This document shows, in pieces, positions 6,756 through 14,812 of a DNA stretch of 21,531 nt. Made by a program: the position numbers and the translations under genes. A model generated the notes under the pieces. The model searched no databases, was not told the DNA's origin, and saw only the letters and a program-made list of their open reading frames with translations. Numbering within the stretch: position 1 is the stretch's first letter; every line of letters starts with the position of its first letter. The DNA comes from an uncultured Eubacterium sp. (lineage in GTDB: Bacteria; Bacillota; Clostridia; Lachnospirales; Lachnospiraceae): NCBI GenBank assembly GCA_910579145.1, contig CAJTTQ010000014.1, positions 22,395 to 43,925 of the forward strand, given 5' to 3'.

Positions 6756-9700
6756 ATGAGGGGTATGAAAAAAGCGGTCAGTCTGTTCGTGGCTGTGGCA
6801 CTCATGTTGACAACATGTAATAGTACAGCGCTGGTACAGGCGGCACAAAAGAAAAAAGAAAATGCAAAAGTATCTTTTGTGAAAATAACAAATACCGGAA
6901 AGAAACTGCAGGTACAAAAAGGGAAAAAATTTAGGCTGAAAACAAGTATTAAAGTGAAACCAAATAAAAGCAAATATAAAAAGCTTACATTTTCTTCTTC
7001 GAATCGAAAAGTGCTGCTTGTGAATTCGAGGGGACTGCTGAAAGGATTAAAAGCAGGTACAGCGAGAATTACGGTGGCATCAAAGATAAACCCCAAAAAG
7101 GCGGCATCTTTAGCTGTCACAGTGACGAAAGATGTACTGGTGAGCAGTATTAAACTCAACAAAAATAAAATAACAGCGGATGAATTTAATGAGGAGGAGA
7201 TTCCGCTGAAAGTGACAAAGATACTGCCGGCGAAAGCCAAAAATAAAAAAGTAGTATGGTCTACGAGCGATGAAGATGTGGCGGATGTGGATGAAGAGGG
7301 AGTTGTTACGACAGGCGATGTCGGAACAGCTACGATCACAGCAGCGGCGGCAGATCAGGGTGGTGCATTTGCGACATGCAAAGTGATTGTGACTGAAAAT
7401 GAGGATCAAGGGGACGATGATGGGGAGGAACCACAGACGCCGCCGAATGAAACGGCGCCATCTGCGGTTGTGACATCGAAGTCTCCGATACAGGATCAGA
7501 ACTCTCCGGAACCGGAAGAAAGAGTTTCATCGGAACCAGAGAAAGTGACGGCAGAACCGGGGACGGGTAGGCCGGAGGATGTGACGGCAGAGCCAGCGAC
7601 AGAAAAGCCAGAGATTGTGACGGCAGAGCCGACGACAGAAAGACCAGGGGATAGAACGGAGAAACCGACTCCGATTCCTACACGTAAACCGATACAGACA
7701 CCGAAACCGGTATGGACACCAGATCCAGACCTGCAGCCGGAGGATTATGAGTATTTTAATGATTATACATTGGGTTGGTCAGATGGAATCGTTGCCTATA
7801 AAGATGGGAAGCAAATGTCTTTAGCAGCTGCGGGCGCAGATGTGTATAACAGAGATACAGACCGTATTTTCGGGCAGCATTTTAATAGCAATAAATGGGA
7901 TGACGCGAAAATCAAACTTACACCCCCGCTCCAATATACGACAAAGGATGGAACGGTTCATAATGTCAACAGTACGCTTTCGAACTGGAATTTTTTTGCC
8001 GATCCAGGGGCGATCGATAACAGTGATGTGGATGGAAAGCTGTACGTCTACGGGACGACAGAGGGGATTGAGTATGATAATAAAGGAGTACTTAAATTAA
8101 ATGGTTACAACAACCATTCACTGACGATCATGTCCACGAAGGATATGGTGAATTGGACAGATGAAGGCACACTGGATAATCTAAATCTGGCAAATGATCT
8201 ATCTTACATTGAAGATAAGACGAAATGTGCATGGGCGTCGAGGGCATGGGCGCCATCGGGACTGAAGATCGACGGAGACGGGGACGGTAAAGATGAGTAT
8301 TACATTTTCTACTCGAATGCCAACGCTGTCGGCTACGTACAGGGAGATTCCCCGACCGGTCCGTGGAAAGACGATCTGGGCAGGGTATTGTTCAGCAAGT
8401 TGACGCCAAACTGTAATGATGTTGTTTGGTGCTTTGACCCGGCAGTACTTGTCGATGACAAGGGTGATGCTTATGTATACTTCGGCGGAGGAGTTCCAGA
8501 TGACGCAAATTCGACCAGCGAACAAAAGGCTCATCCGCAGACCGGCCGTGTCTGCAAGATCAAATTCGAAGAGGGGACGGGTAAGGTTCTTCTGGATGGC
8601 GATCCGCAGAAACTGGATGCTTATTATATGTTCGAGGACAGCGAGATCAACCGGTTTCATGGAAAATATTTTTATTCTTACACTACAAATTTTTGGGTGC
8701 CGGGTTCATTAAAAGCGCCGGGAGCCCTTGCTCCGATCGGTGCAGGACAGATTGCATGCTATGTGTCGAAAGACCCGATGAACATTACATTTGATCCAGA
8801 TAAACAGGATAGCAAGGATGATCTGAAATATTTGGGAACGATCATAAACAACCCGAGTTCCATTTACGGTCAGACCTATAACAACCATCATCATATGCAG
8901 TCGTTTAAAGGACATGAGTACATGTTCTATCACTCAACGGTGCTCGGCAACACATTGTTCCGTGATCGAAAGGACTACAGAAACCTTCATGTGGATGAAA
9001 TTACGGTAGATGAAAAGACGGATGCGATTTCCGCGGAACCTTCTTATGAAGGCGCATCCCAGATCGAGGACTTTGAACCTTACAAAAATGAAGATGGTTC
9101 GGTAAAGTATATCAATGCCACGACGACGGCATCCAGTGCCGGCGTGAAGTCTACACGGGACGATAGGATGGTGGCGGGTTCGATCAATGGTTCCCCGATG
9201 GTGCTGGATGAAATTGATACCGGTGACTGGTCATGTATCCGGGGTGTTGATTTTGGTGCAAGCGGCCTGAACAATTTTGGAGTAGAGTATGTTTCAGATT
9301 CCGGTGTGGGACGGATCGAATTGTTTATCGACAGTCCGACGAAGGCGGAAAACCAGGTTGCCGCTATTAACATTTCCGGTAATACAAATGGAAAGTATGT
9401 CTATCAGAGCGTGGCAACGAGAACGGTAACGGGAAAGCATGATGTGTATTTTGTGTTCAGGGGTAATGACTACAAAGTTGCTTCGTGGTCATTTTCAGAA
9501 ACGGCAGAGGGTTCTAGTCCAGATATTAGCGACCGCCCGGATATCCCGACATCGAAACCAACGCAAAAACCAACGCCGAGACCAACAGCTAAGCCGACGA
9601 AAAAACCAACAGCTAAGCCAATGTGGACACCGGATCCGGGGGTGACACCTGATCCTGAGGGATGGATCAAGCTGGATCTGTCTCTTTGTAGTACGGGTGA

Positions 9701-10109
9701 TAATACGCATGATACGGAAGAAGGAGATCAATTATATTTGGATCAAGTGGACTCCGGGACGATTCCGATTCCTAAAGCACTTGAAAATGTAGGGGATGAG
9801 ATCGAGATTATCGTCCGCGGCTCTCTTTCAGATTCATCTACCGGATTTCGTTTTTGGTTAGCAAATGATGTCAATGAAACAATGACAGAACAGTATTATT
9901 TTACAGAAGGTTCTGTGGGCGTTGGTGGAGACAGTGGAAATGGGGATGAATTTTTCCTCAGGAGAAATCCATTTTGTATTCAAACTGTTTTACAACATAC
10001 AAATTGGCACAATAGCAAAAATATGCTGGCGACAAAATTAGTGCTAAAGGGGCCTTCTTATGGATATCCTTTGGAAGGAGTAACGATTACCGGGATATGG
10101 GTCCGCTAG
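6756..10109 (+). CDS. Secreted multidomain GH43 glycoside hydrolase (BIG2-GH43-CBM6)
   Basis: The 1117-residue exported protein probably removes arabinofuranosyl or xylosyl groups from plant polysaccharides such as arabinoxylan; GH43 covers several such activities and the exact one is not clear. Order: signal peptide (cleavage near VQA-A, residue 29-30), two BIG2 Ig-like domains (about 40-124 and 130-212), Pro/Thr/Glu-rich linker (about 220-330), five-bladed GH43 domain (about 380-760), CBM6-like domain (about 762-915), Pro/Thr/Lys linker (about 916-965), and an unrecognised C-terminal module. The predicted catalytic triad is Asp416 (FADPGAI), Asp561 (CFDPAV) and Glu627 (MFEDSEIN). ATG 6756 has AAGGAGGG six bases upstream and is preferred to ATG 6765. 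The cysteine in the signal region lacks a lipobox. No LPxTG signal is present. A DUF6273/LRR gene follows 32 bases later. Confidence 0.9.
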   Translation: MRGMKKAVSLFVAVALMLTTCNSTALVQAAQKKKENAKVSFVKITNTGKKLQVQKGKKFRLKTSIKVKPNKSKYKKLTFSSSNRKVLLVNSRGLLKGLKAGTARITVASKINPKKAASLAVTVTKDVLVSSIKLNKNKITADEFNEEEIPLKVTKILPAKAKNKKVVWSTSDEDVADVDEEGVVTTGDVGTATITAAAADQGGAFATCKVIVTENEDQGDDDGEEPQTPPNETAPSAVVTSKSPIQDQNSPEPEERVSSEPEKVTAEPGTGRPEDVTAEPATEKPEIVTAEPTTERPGDRTEKPTPIPTRKPIQTPKPVWTPDPDLQPEDYEYFNDYTLGWSDGIVAYKDGKQMSLAAAGADVYNRDTDRIFGQHFNSNKWDDAKIKLTPPLQYTTKDGTVHNVNSTLSNWNFFADPGAIDNSDVDGKLYVYGTTEGIEYDNKGVLKLNGYNNHSLTIMSTKDMVNWTDEGTLDNLNLANDLSYIEDKTKCAWASRAWAPSGLKIDGDGDGKDEYYIFYSNANAVGYVQGDSPTGPWKDDLGRVLFSKLTPNCNDVVWCFDPAVLVDDKGDAYVYFGGGVPDDANSTSEQKAHPQTGRVCKIKFEEGTGKVLLDGDPQKLDAYYMFEDSEINRFHGKYFYSYTTNFWVPGSLKAPGALAPIGAGQIACYVSKDPMNITFDPDKQDSKDDLKYLGTIINNPSSIYGQTYNNHHHMQSFKGHEYMFYHSTVLGNTLFRDRKDYRNLHVDEITVDEKTDAISAEPSYEGASQIEDFEPYKNEDGSVKYINATTTASSAGVKSTRDDRMVAGSINGSPMVLDEIDTGDWSCIRGVDFGASGLNNFGVEYVSDSGVGRIELFIDSPTKAENQVAAINISGNTNGKYVYQSVATRTVTGKHDVYFVFRGNDYKVASWSFSETAEGSSPDISDRPDIPTSKPTQKPTPRPTAKPTKKPTAKPMWTPDPGVTPDPEGWIKLDLSLCSTGDNTHDTEEGDQLYLDQVDSGTIPIPKALENVGDEIEIIVRGSLSDSSTGFRFWLANDVNETMTEQYYFTEGSVGVGGDSGNGDEFFLRRNPFCIQTVLQHTNWHNSKNMLATKLVLKGPSYGYPLEGVTITGIWVR
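7545..7652 (+). repeat. Three 36-base repeats in the first GH43 linker
   Basis: Three consecutive 12-residue units begin VTAEP (7545, 7581, 7617), of the form VTAEPxTxxPxx. They form the linker between the BIG2 domains and the catalytic domain and probably hold the enzyme away from the cell surface. Confidence 0.85.
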
Positions 10110-10141
10110 AACTAAAGGTTTGTGACAAGGGGGATTTTAAG

Positions 10142-11985
10142 ATGAAACAAAAAGTAAAACGCAAGTTGGCTCTATTGGTAATAAGTGCCCTTTTCATTGG
10201 GTTGCTGCCAACGAAAAATCAGACGGTCAGTAAAGCGGAACAGACGGACCGGGGGAGTCTTGAACTGGATAATCCGAGAACAGACAGCGACGGGACGGTG
10301 ACATGGGACTGCGTCTATTTTGGAAACTACTGGCAGGAAGATACGGATGGGAATGGGACGGCGGATCAGGAAGATGAAAAGCAGCCGATTAAATGGAGGG
10401 TGCTGTCTGTGGACGGGATGATGCGTTTCTGCTCGCCGATAAGAGCCTTGATATAGGGTTATACGATAATACGATGGGCAGTGCTGCTAAATGGGAGACA
10501 AGTACACTGCGGAGCTGGCTGAACGGCTATGGGACGGAAGCCAATAAGGGAGGAATTGATTATAGCGGAAGCGGTTTTCTTGATACGGCATTTACGTTAG
10601 AGGAAAAGCGGGCCATTTATACATCATATGTAGTAAATGATGATAACCCTATATTTGATGCAGAAGGCGGCAACGATACGACCGATCAGGTGTATCTGCT
10701 ATCAATAGAAGAAGCGATGACTCCGGCTTATGGATTTATTTTGAAGACGAATCAGACGCAAACGAGAGAGGCAAAGGCTACTGATTATGTGATTGGGAAG
10801 GGGGAATCTGTCGCTGCAAGTTCGGATGGGAATAGCACTTGGTGGCTCCGTTCGCCTGGTGAAGATAATATTCGTGCAGCCCTTGTGAACGAAAACGGCC
10901 ATGTGGGCCGGGGCGGCAGCTATGTCTATGGTGCGAATCTTGGTGTTCGGCCCGTTCTGCATTTGAACCTGAAGGCTTCATCAGATGACACATCTACTCC
11001 CGTCTGGTCATATGCGGGAACAGTCTCTGCGCAGGGAAAAAAGACTGTGCCGAATTCCCCTGTTCCTACCCAGGGAGCTACAGTTCCCCCCGTGCTGTCA
11101 ACTGCTACCGCCAGTGATCGACCGAACATAAGACCGACGACGGAGGCAAGTGAAAAGCCGGACGTGACAGCGAGTCCGGCCCCGATGAGAAGTGAAAAGC
11201 CAGAGGTGACCGGGATTCCGAGTCCAGTGGCAAGCGAAAAGCCGGAGGTAACAGCGAGTCCGGCGCCGATGAGAAGTGAAAGGCCAGGGGTGACCGGGAT
11301 TCCGAGTCCGATGGCAAGCGAAAAGCCAGAGGTGACAGAAAGTCCGATCCCAGTGGTGAGTGAAAAGCCAGAAAAGACGGCGGGTCCGATTCCAGCGGAA
11401 AGTGAAAAGCCAGAAAAGACGGCGGGTCCAACTCCAGAGGAAAGCAAAAAGCCAAACGAGACAGCGAGTGCTTCTCCGACCCAGGTGCCGGAAAATCCAA
11501 CAAAGCCAATGGTGCCAGATGCGGTGGATGACAAAAAACAAACAAGTCCTTCTGTTGGAACCGTTTTGGGGGATTCAAAGAACAAGGTATCGTATAAGGT
11601 GAGCAGCCAGAATAAAACGGTAGCATTTTATAAAGCGAAAAACACGGCTGCAACGAAAGTTGTCATTCCGGCAACTGTTACGCTTGACGGTGTAACATAT
11701 AAAGTAAATGCAATATCGGATCAAGCTTTTAAAGGCTGCAGGAAACTAAAATCAGTTACGATTGGAAAAAATATAACTAAGATTGGGAAAAAAGCTTTTT
11801 ATGGATGCAGAAAGCTGAAGTCCATTACGATCAAGTCAAAAAAACTGAAAAATAACTCCATTGGGGCAAAGGCATTCAATGGAATACATGGGAAAGCTGT
11901 GATTAAAGTCCCCAAAACACAAAAGAAAACTTATCAGAAGTGGTTGAGGAAAAAGGGTGCAGCTAAAACAGTGAAAATAAAATAA
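10142..11985 (+). pseudogene. Secreted DUF6273 / BspA-type LRR surface protein, frameshifted
   Basis: One gene is split by a frameshift. The first part, from ATG 10142 (AAGGGGG eight bases upstream), encodes a signal peptide and the start of a DUF6273 domain (CVYFGNYW, IKWRVLSVDG) and stops at 10456. The rest of the domain continues in the next frame to 11985 (DDAFLLADKSLD, TLRSWLNGYG, STWWLRSPGED, GVRPVLHLNL). Restoring one G in the run at 10415-10417 gives VDGDDAFLLAD and a single protein of about 614 residues: signal peptide, DUF6273 (about 45-280), eight 14-residue Pro-rich repeats, and a C-terminal LRR_5/BspA-type domain with two repeats (FKGCRKLKSVTIG, FYGCRKLKSITIK). It may be a true pseudogene, a phase-variable gene or a sequencing error. 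Its role is unknown, probably cell-surface. It lies 32 bases after the GH43 gene and is likely on the same transcript. Confidence 0.85.
11149..11484 (+). repeat. Eight tandem 42-base repeats (SEKPxxT units)
   Basis: Eight 14-codon units starting with SEKP (or SERP, SKKP) form the linker of the DUF6273/LRR protein. Units 1 and 3 end in ASPAPMR, and units 2 and 4 share GIPSP, giving an alternating pattern. Units 6 and 7 are almost the same (KTAGPxP). This shows at least two rounds of duplication, one of an 84-base block and one of a single unit. Confidence 0.92.
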
Positions 11986-12043
11986 AGAGTATCGAGGTCT
12001 ATCTGTCATTTATAAAGCTGCTGATATTCCAAGGAGGCTCTAC

Positions 12044-12910
12044 ATGAAAATAACAAACTACCAGTTTTCCTTCGAGGACATCATGATCCACGTCCCGATG
12101 ATCAGCTACCGCCGCTTTTCAGAACCGCTCCCGCGCCACTCCCACGGTAAGAACGCATTTGAACTCCACTATGTGACAGACGGGAAGGGTAGCGTGATCA
12201 TGGGAAACCAGCCGTACGCGCTGGCCCCCGGTGTGCTTTATATGACGGGGCCGAATGTTTCGCACGAGCAGCTCCCGGACGAGTCGGAACCACTGACTGA
12301 ATTCGGGCTTTTTTTCCTAATGTCGGAGAAACAGACAGAGAGTCCGCTGATTCGGACGTTTATGGAGCACGACAGATGGGTAGGCGATGCCAGTGAGGAG
12401 ATCCGGGCGCTGTCTCATGCGATTTTAGAAGAGACGACGAACAGTAATTACGGATTTGCGCAGAAGATTCCGCTGCTCCTCTCGGAGCTTCTGATCGAAT
12501 GCGTGCGCCTTTTTGTCGCCGACAAGTATCCGGTGGAGAGAAAGCTGCCGTCTCCGACGAAGACGATTGATGTAAATATGCTGCAGGAAGAGAACACGCT
12601 GCTAGTCATAGACGAAATCTTTCTCTGCCGCTACGCGGATGTTACGCTGGAACAGCTGGCGGCTGTGATCGGACTCAGTAAGCGGCAGACGCAGCGGTTG
12701 TTGGAAAAATATTATAACAAATCATTTTCTGCTATGAAACTGGAATCGCGCATGGCGGCCGCGGAGACGCTGCTGCGAAACAGCACGCTCAAAATAACGG
12801 ATATTAGTAATAGGACGGGGTATTCTTCTATAGAACATTTTACAAATGCTTTCAAAAAATTTTATCAGGTGAGTCCCGGACAGTACCGCAGCATGCTTCG
12901 GGAACAGTGA
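12044..12910 (+). CDS. AraC family transcriptional regulator
   Basis: This 288-residue protein is a cytoplasmic DNA-binding activator. The N-terminal half (about 20-95) is a cupin-type sugar-sensing domain, with PRHSHGKNAFELHYVTDGKG and a PGVLYMTGPNVSHEQ loop, as in AraC/XylS regulators. The C-terminal part (about 185-285) has two helix-turn-helix motifs: VTLEQLAAVIGLSKRQTQRLLEKYY and KITDISNRTGYSSIEHFTNAFKKFYQVSPGQYR, the second being the family signature. AAGGAGG lies just before ATG 12044. It follows the DUF6273 gene by 58 bases with no obvious terminator, so it may be co-transcribed with the GH43 and surface genes and regulate them; this is inference. The ligand is unknown. It converges on the histidine kinase gene, with 14 bases between the stops. 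Confidence 0.93.
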   Translation: MKITNYQFSFEDIMIHVPMISYRRFSEPLPRHSHGKNAFELHYVTDGKGSVIMGNQPYALAPGVLYMTGPNVSHEQLPDESEPLTEFGLFFLMSEKQTESPLIRTFMEHDRWVGDASEEIRALSHAILEETTNSNYGFAQKIPLLLSELLIECVRLFVADKYPVERKLPSPTKTIDVNMLQEENTLLVIDEIFLCRYADVTLEQLAAVIGLSKRQTQRLLEKYYNKSFSAMKLESRMAAAETLLRNSTLKITDISNRTGYSSIEHFTNAFKKFYQVSPGQYRSMLREQ

Positions 12911-12923
12911 GCGACGCCTGCCG

Positions 12924-12946
12924 GTCAGGAGCTGACGCCTTTCTTT
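12924..12946 (+). terminator. Weak hairpin between convergent genes
   Basis: GTCAG (12924-12928) and CTGAC (12932-12936) form a 5-bp stem with a GAG loop, followed by a T-rich stretch. It lies just after the AraC stop and overlaps the last codons of the kinase gene. The stem is short, so termination strength is uncertain. Confidence 0.3.
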
Positions 12947-14034
12947 AATGTAAATACGAACTCTGTCCCGACGCCCTCCGTGCTGACAACGTTGATCGTC
13001 TGTTTGTGGGAAGTGATGATCTCTTTGGAAATGGACAGGCCCAGTCCGGTTCCCTTTTTATCTTTACCTCTCGAGAGATCCGTTTTGTAAAAACGGTCAA
13101 ACACTTTTCCCAGCGATTCTTTCGGGATTCCGATGCCGGAATCTTTCACAGAGATAAAAACGGTTTCCCCTTTTTTTCTCGTTCCGATCTTCACATCTGA
13201 ATGAAAATGGCTGAATTTCACAGCATTGTCAATCAGGTTGTATAGAACCTGATGGATCTTTCCCTCATCGGCGTTTACGAACAGTTCTTTTTTGGCACAG
13301 AAATCCAGTATAAATGTAATTTCTTTTTTGGCGGCCGTACCTTCCAGCGTGTTGACGGTCTGGATAATGGTCTGCTGGATGTCGAAATTTTTTAAATCAA
13401 GGAGAACGCTTTCCCGGTTAAATGAATTTAGCTCCAGCAGATTTGATGTGAGGTTGGTCAGGCGATCAGTTTCAGACAGGATGATGTTTAGATATTTTTC
13501 CTGTGCTTCGTAGGGGATCGTTCCGTCGAGCATTGCCTGGGCATAGCCGCGGATCGAGGTAAGGGGTGAGCGGAAGTCGTGGGAAATGTTGGAGATAAAG
13601 GCGCGCTGGTACTCATCAAAATTATTTAAATCCCTTCCGATGATATTCAGCGCGTTTGCCAGTTCCTGGAACTCATCGTTTGTATGAATATAAATAGGTG
13701 GATTTGTGCGGTTGACCGAAAAATTTTTTGCCGCGTTGCACAATTTTCTGATCGGAATGATATTGATCGCGTAGATGAGGAGGAAGCAGACAGCCAGAAC
13801 GGCTGCCATTAAAAACAGGGCGCCGTCCAGCACGTTGAAGTAATAGTGGATACGGGACGGCGCAAAGGAGACATCAAGGTCTGGGTTGTTCATGATTTCC
13901 GTCAGCACTTTGTTCTGTATGATCGTAAAACCGATGGTATGTGTGACATAATACGAAGAGAAAAAGATCAGAATGTATAACAGTGTCAGCTTTCTACCAA
14001 ATGTCAGTCGTATTCCTTTCATGAACCGGCTCAT
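12925..14034 (-). CDS. Sensor histidine kinase
   Basis: The 369-residue inner-membrane kinase is the partner of the response regulator encoded just upstream of it. It has two membrane helices (about 16-38 and 70-92) enclosing a short outside loop of about 32 residues, a HAMP-like linker (about 90-143), the dimerisation helix with the phospho-accepting His152 (SNISHDFRSPLTS), and an ATPase domain with the N box (NLIDNAVKFS), G1 (DSGIGIP) and G2 (KGTGLGLSISK). Because the outside loop is so small, it may sense a membrane or cell-envelope signal rather than a soluble ligand; that is inference. The start at 14034 overlaps the regulator stop by ATGA; the SD-like GAGAGG touches this ATG, so ATG 14022 is also possible. 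The substrate signal and target genes are unknown. Confidence 0.93.
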   Translation of the reverse strand: MSRFMKGIRLTFGRKLTLLYILIFFSSYYVTHTIGFTIIQNKVLTEIMNNPDLDVSFAPSRIHYYFNVLDGALFLMAAVLAVCFLLIYAINIIPIRKLCNAAKNFSVNRTNPPIYIHTNDEFQELANALNIIGRDLNNFDEYQRAFISNISHDFRSPLTSIRGYAQAMLDGTIPYEAQEKYLNIILSETDRLTNLTSNLLELNSFNRESVLLDLKNFDIQQTIIQTVNTLEGTAAKKEITFILDFCAKKELFVNADEGKIHQVLYNLIDNAVKFSHFHSDVKIGTRKKGETVFISVKDSGIGIPKESLGKVFDRFYKTDLSRGKDKKGTGLGLSISKEIITSHKQTINVVSTEGVGTEFVFTLKKGVSS

Positions 14035-14750
14035 CCTCTCTTTAACTCAAATTTATATCCGATGCCCCAGACGGTGGCGATACACCATTCCTCGTGATCT
14101 TTTATCTTTTCACGGAGCCGTTTGATGTGGACATCGACGGTGCGCGTATCAACGACGTATTCATACCCCCAGATGCGGTCTAAGAGCTGTTCTCTCGTAA
14201 ACACCTGGTTTGGATGTGTGGCGAGGAAGTATAATAGTTCGAGTTCCTTCGGAGGCATTTCGATCGGACTACCCATATAGGTGACGGAGTAGTTCGAAAG
14301 GCTGACGGTGAGGTCTTTGTACTGGATTGAAGCTTTGCCGCCTGTGGACGGTGAGGTTTCTGCGGAGGAGGGCCCGCCCGGATGGTAGCGGCGGAGCACG
14401 GCTTTGACCCTCGCTACCAGCTCTTTCGAGTCAAACGGTTTCATGATATAGTCATCTGCTCCGAGCTCAAGGCCGAGGACCTTGTCAAATACTTCTCCTT
14501 TGGCCGAGAGCATAATGATCGGAACCGAGGAAGTCTTTCGGATTTCCCGGCACACATCATATCCGTCGATGCCAGGCAGCATGATGTCCAGCAGGATGAG
14601 GTCGGGCTGAAACGAGGTGTGCTTTTTCAATGCCATTTCGCCGTCATGCGCCTGTTCGCATTGAAAGCATTCTTTTGTAAGATACAATTCGATCAGCTCG
14701 GCGATGTTCGTATCGTCGTCTACGATCAGGATCCTCTGTTTATCTGCCAT
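14031..14750 (-). CDS. OmpR/PhoB-family response regulator
   Basis: The 239-residue DNA-binding regulator has a receiver domain (about 1-120) and a winged-helix output domain (about 140-236). The receiver shows the acidic cluster Asp11-13, the phosphorylated Asp55 (LLDIMLPG), Ser82 and Lys104 (MKPF). The output domain shows the family recognition helix (VVDTRTVDVHIKRLREKI) and the final wing (TVWGIGYKFE). It is phosphorylated by the kinase that follows it. ATG 14750 is supported by an AAGGAAGG upstream on the minus strand. It lies 62 bases after the mutS2 stop in the same direction, with no clear terminator between, so it may be read partly from the mutS2 promoter. Target genes are not evident. 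Confidence 0.95.
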   Translation of the reverse strand: MADKQRILIVDDDTNIAELIELYLTKECFQCEQAHDGEMALKKHTSFQPDLILLDIMLPGIDGYDVCREIRKTSSVPIIMLSAKGEVFDKVLGLELGADDYIMKPFDSKELVARVKAVLRRYHPGGPSSAETSPSTGGKASIQYKDLTVSLSNYSVTYMGSPIEMPPKELELLYFLATHPNQVFTREQLLDRIWGYEYVVDTRTVDVHIKRLREKIKDHEEWCIATVWGIGYKFELKRG

Positions 14751-14812
14751 TATGATTACCTTCCTTTCTCATGATATGTCAGCTCAAAAATAACGGGTCA
14801 TATATTGGCTAG

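Noticed and set aside
10690..10980. A diversity-generating retroelement target: the DUF6273 domain ends in WWLRSPG and GVRPVL motifs that recall C-type lectin-like variable proteins.
   Set aside because: No reverse transcriptase and no template repeat were seen in the window, and there is no adenine-biased variable copy.
10926..11653. Long minus-strand open frames opposite the repeat region of the DUF6273 protein.
   Set aside because: They are low-complexity products of the repeated codons on the other strand, without ribosome binding sites.
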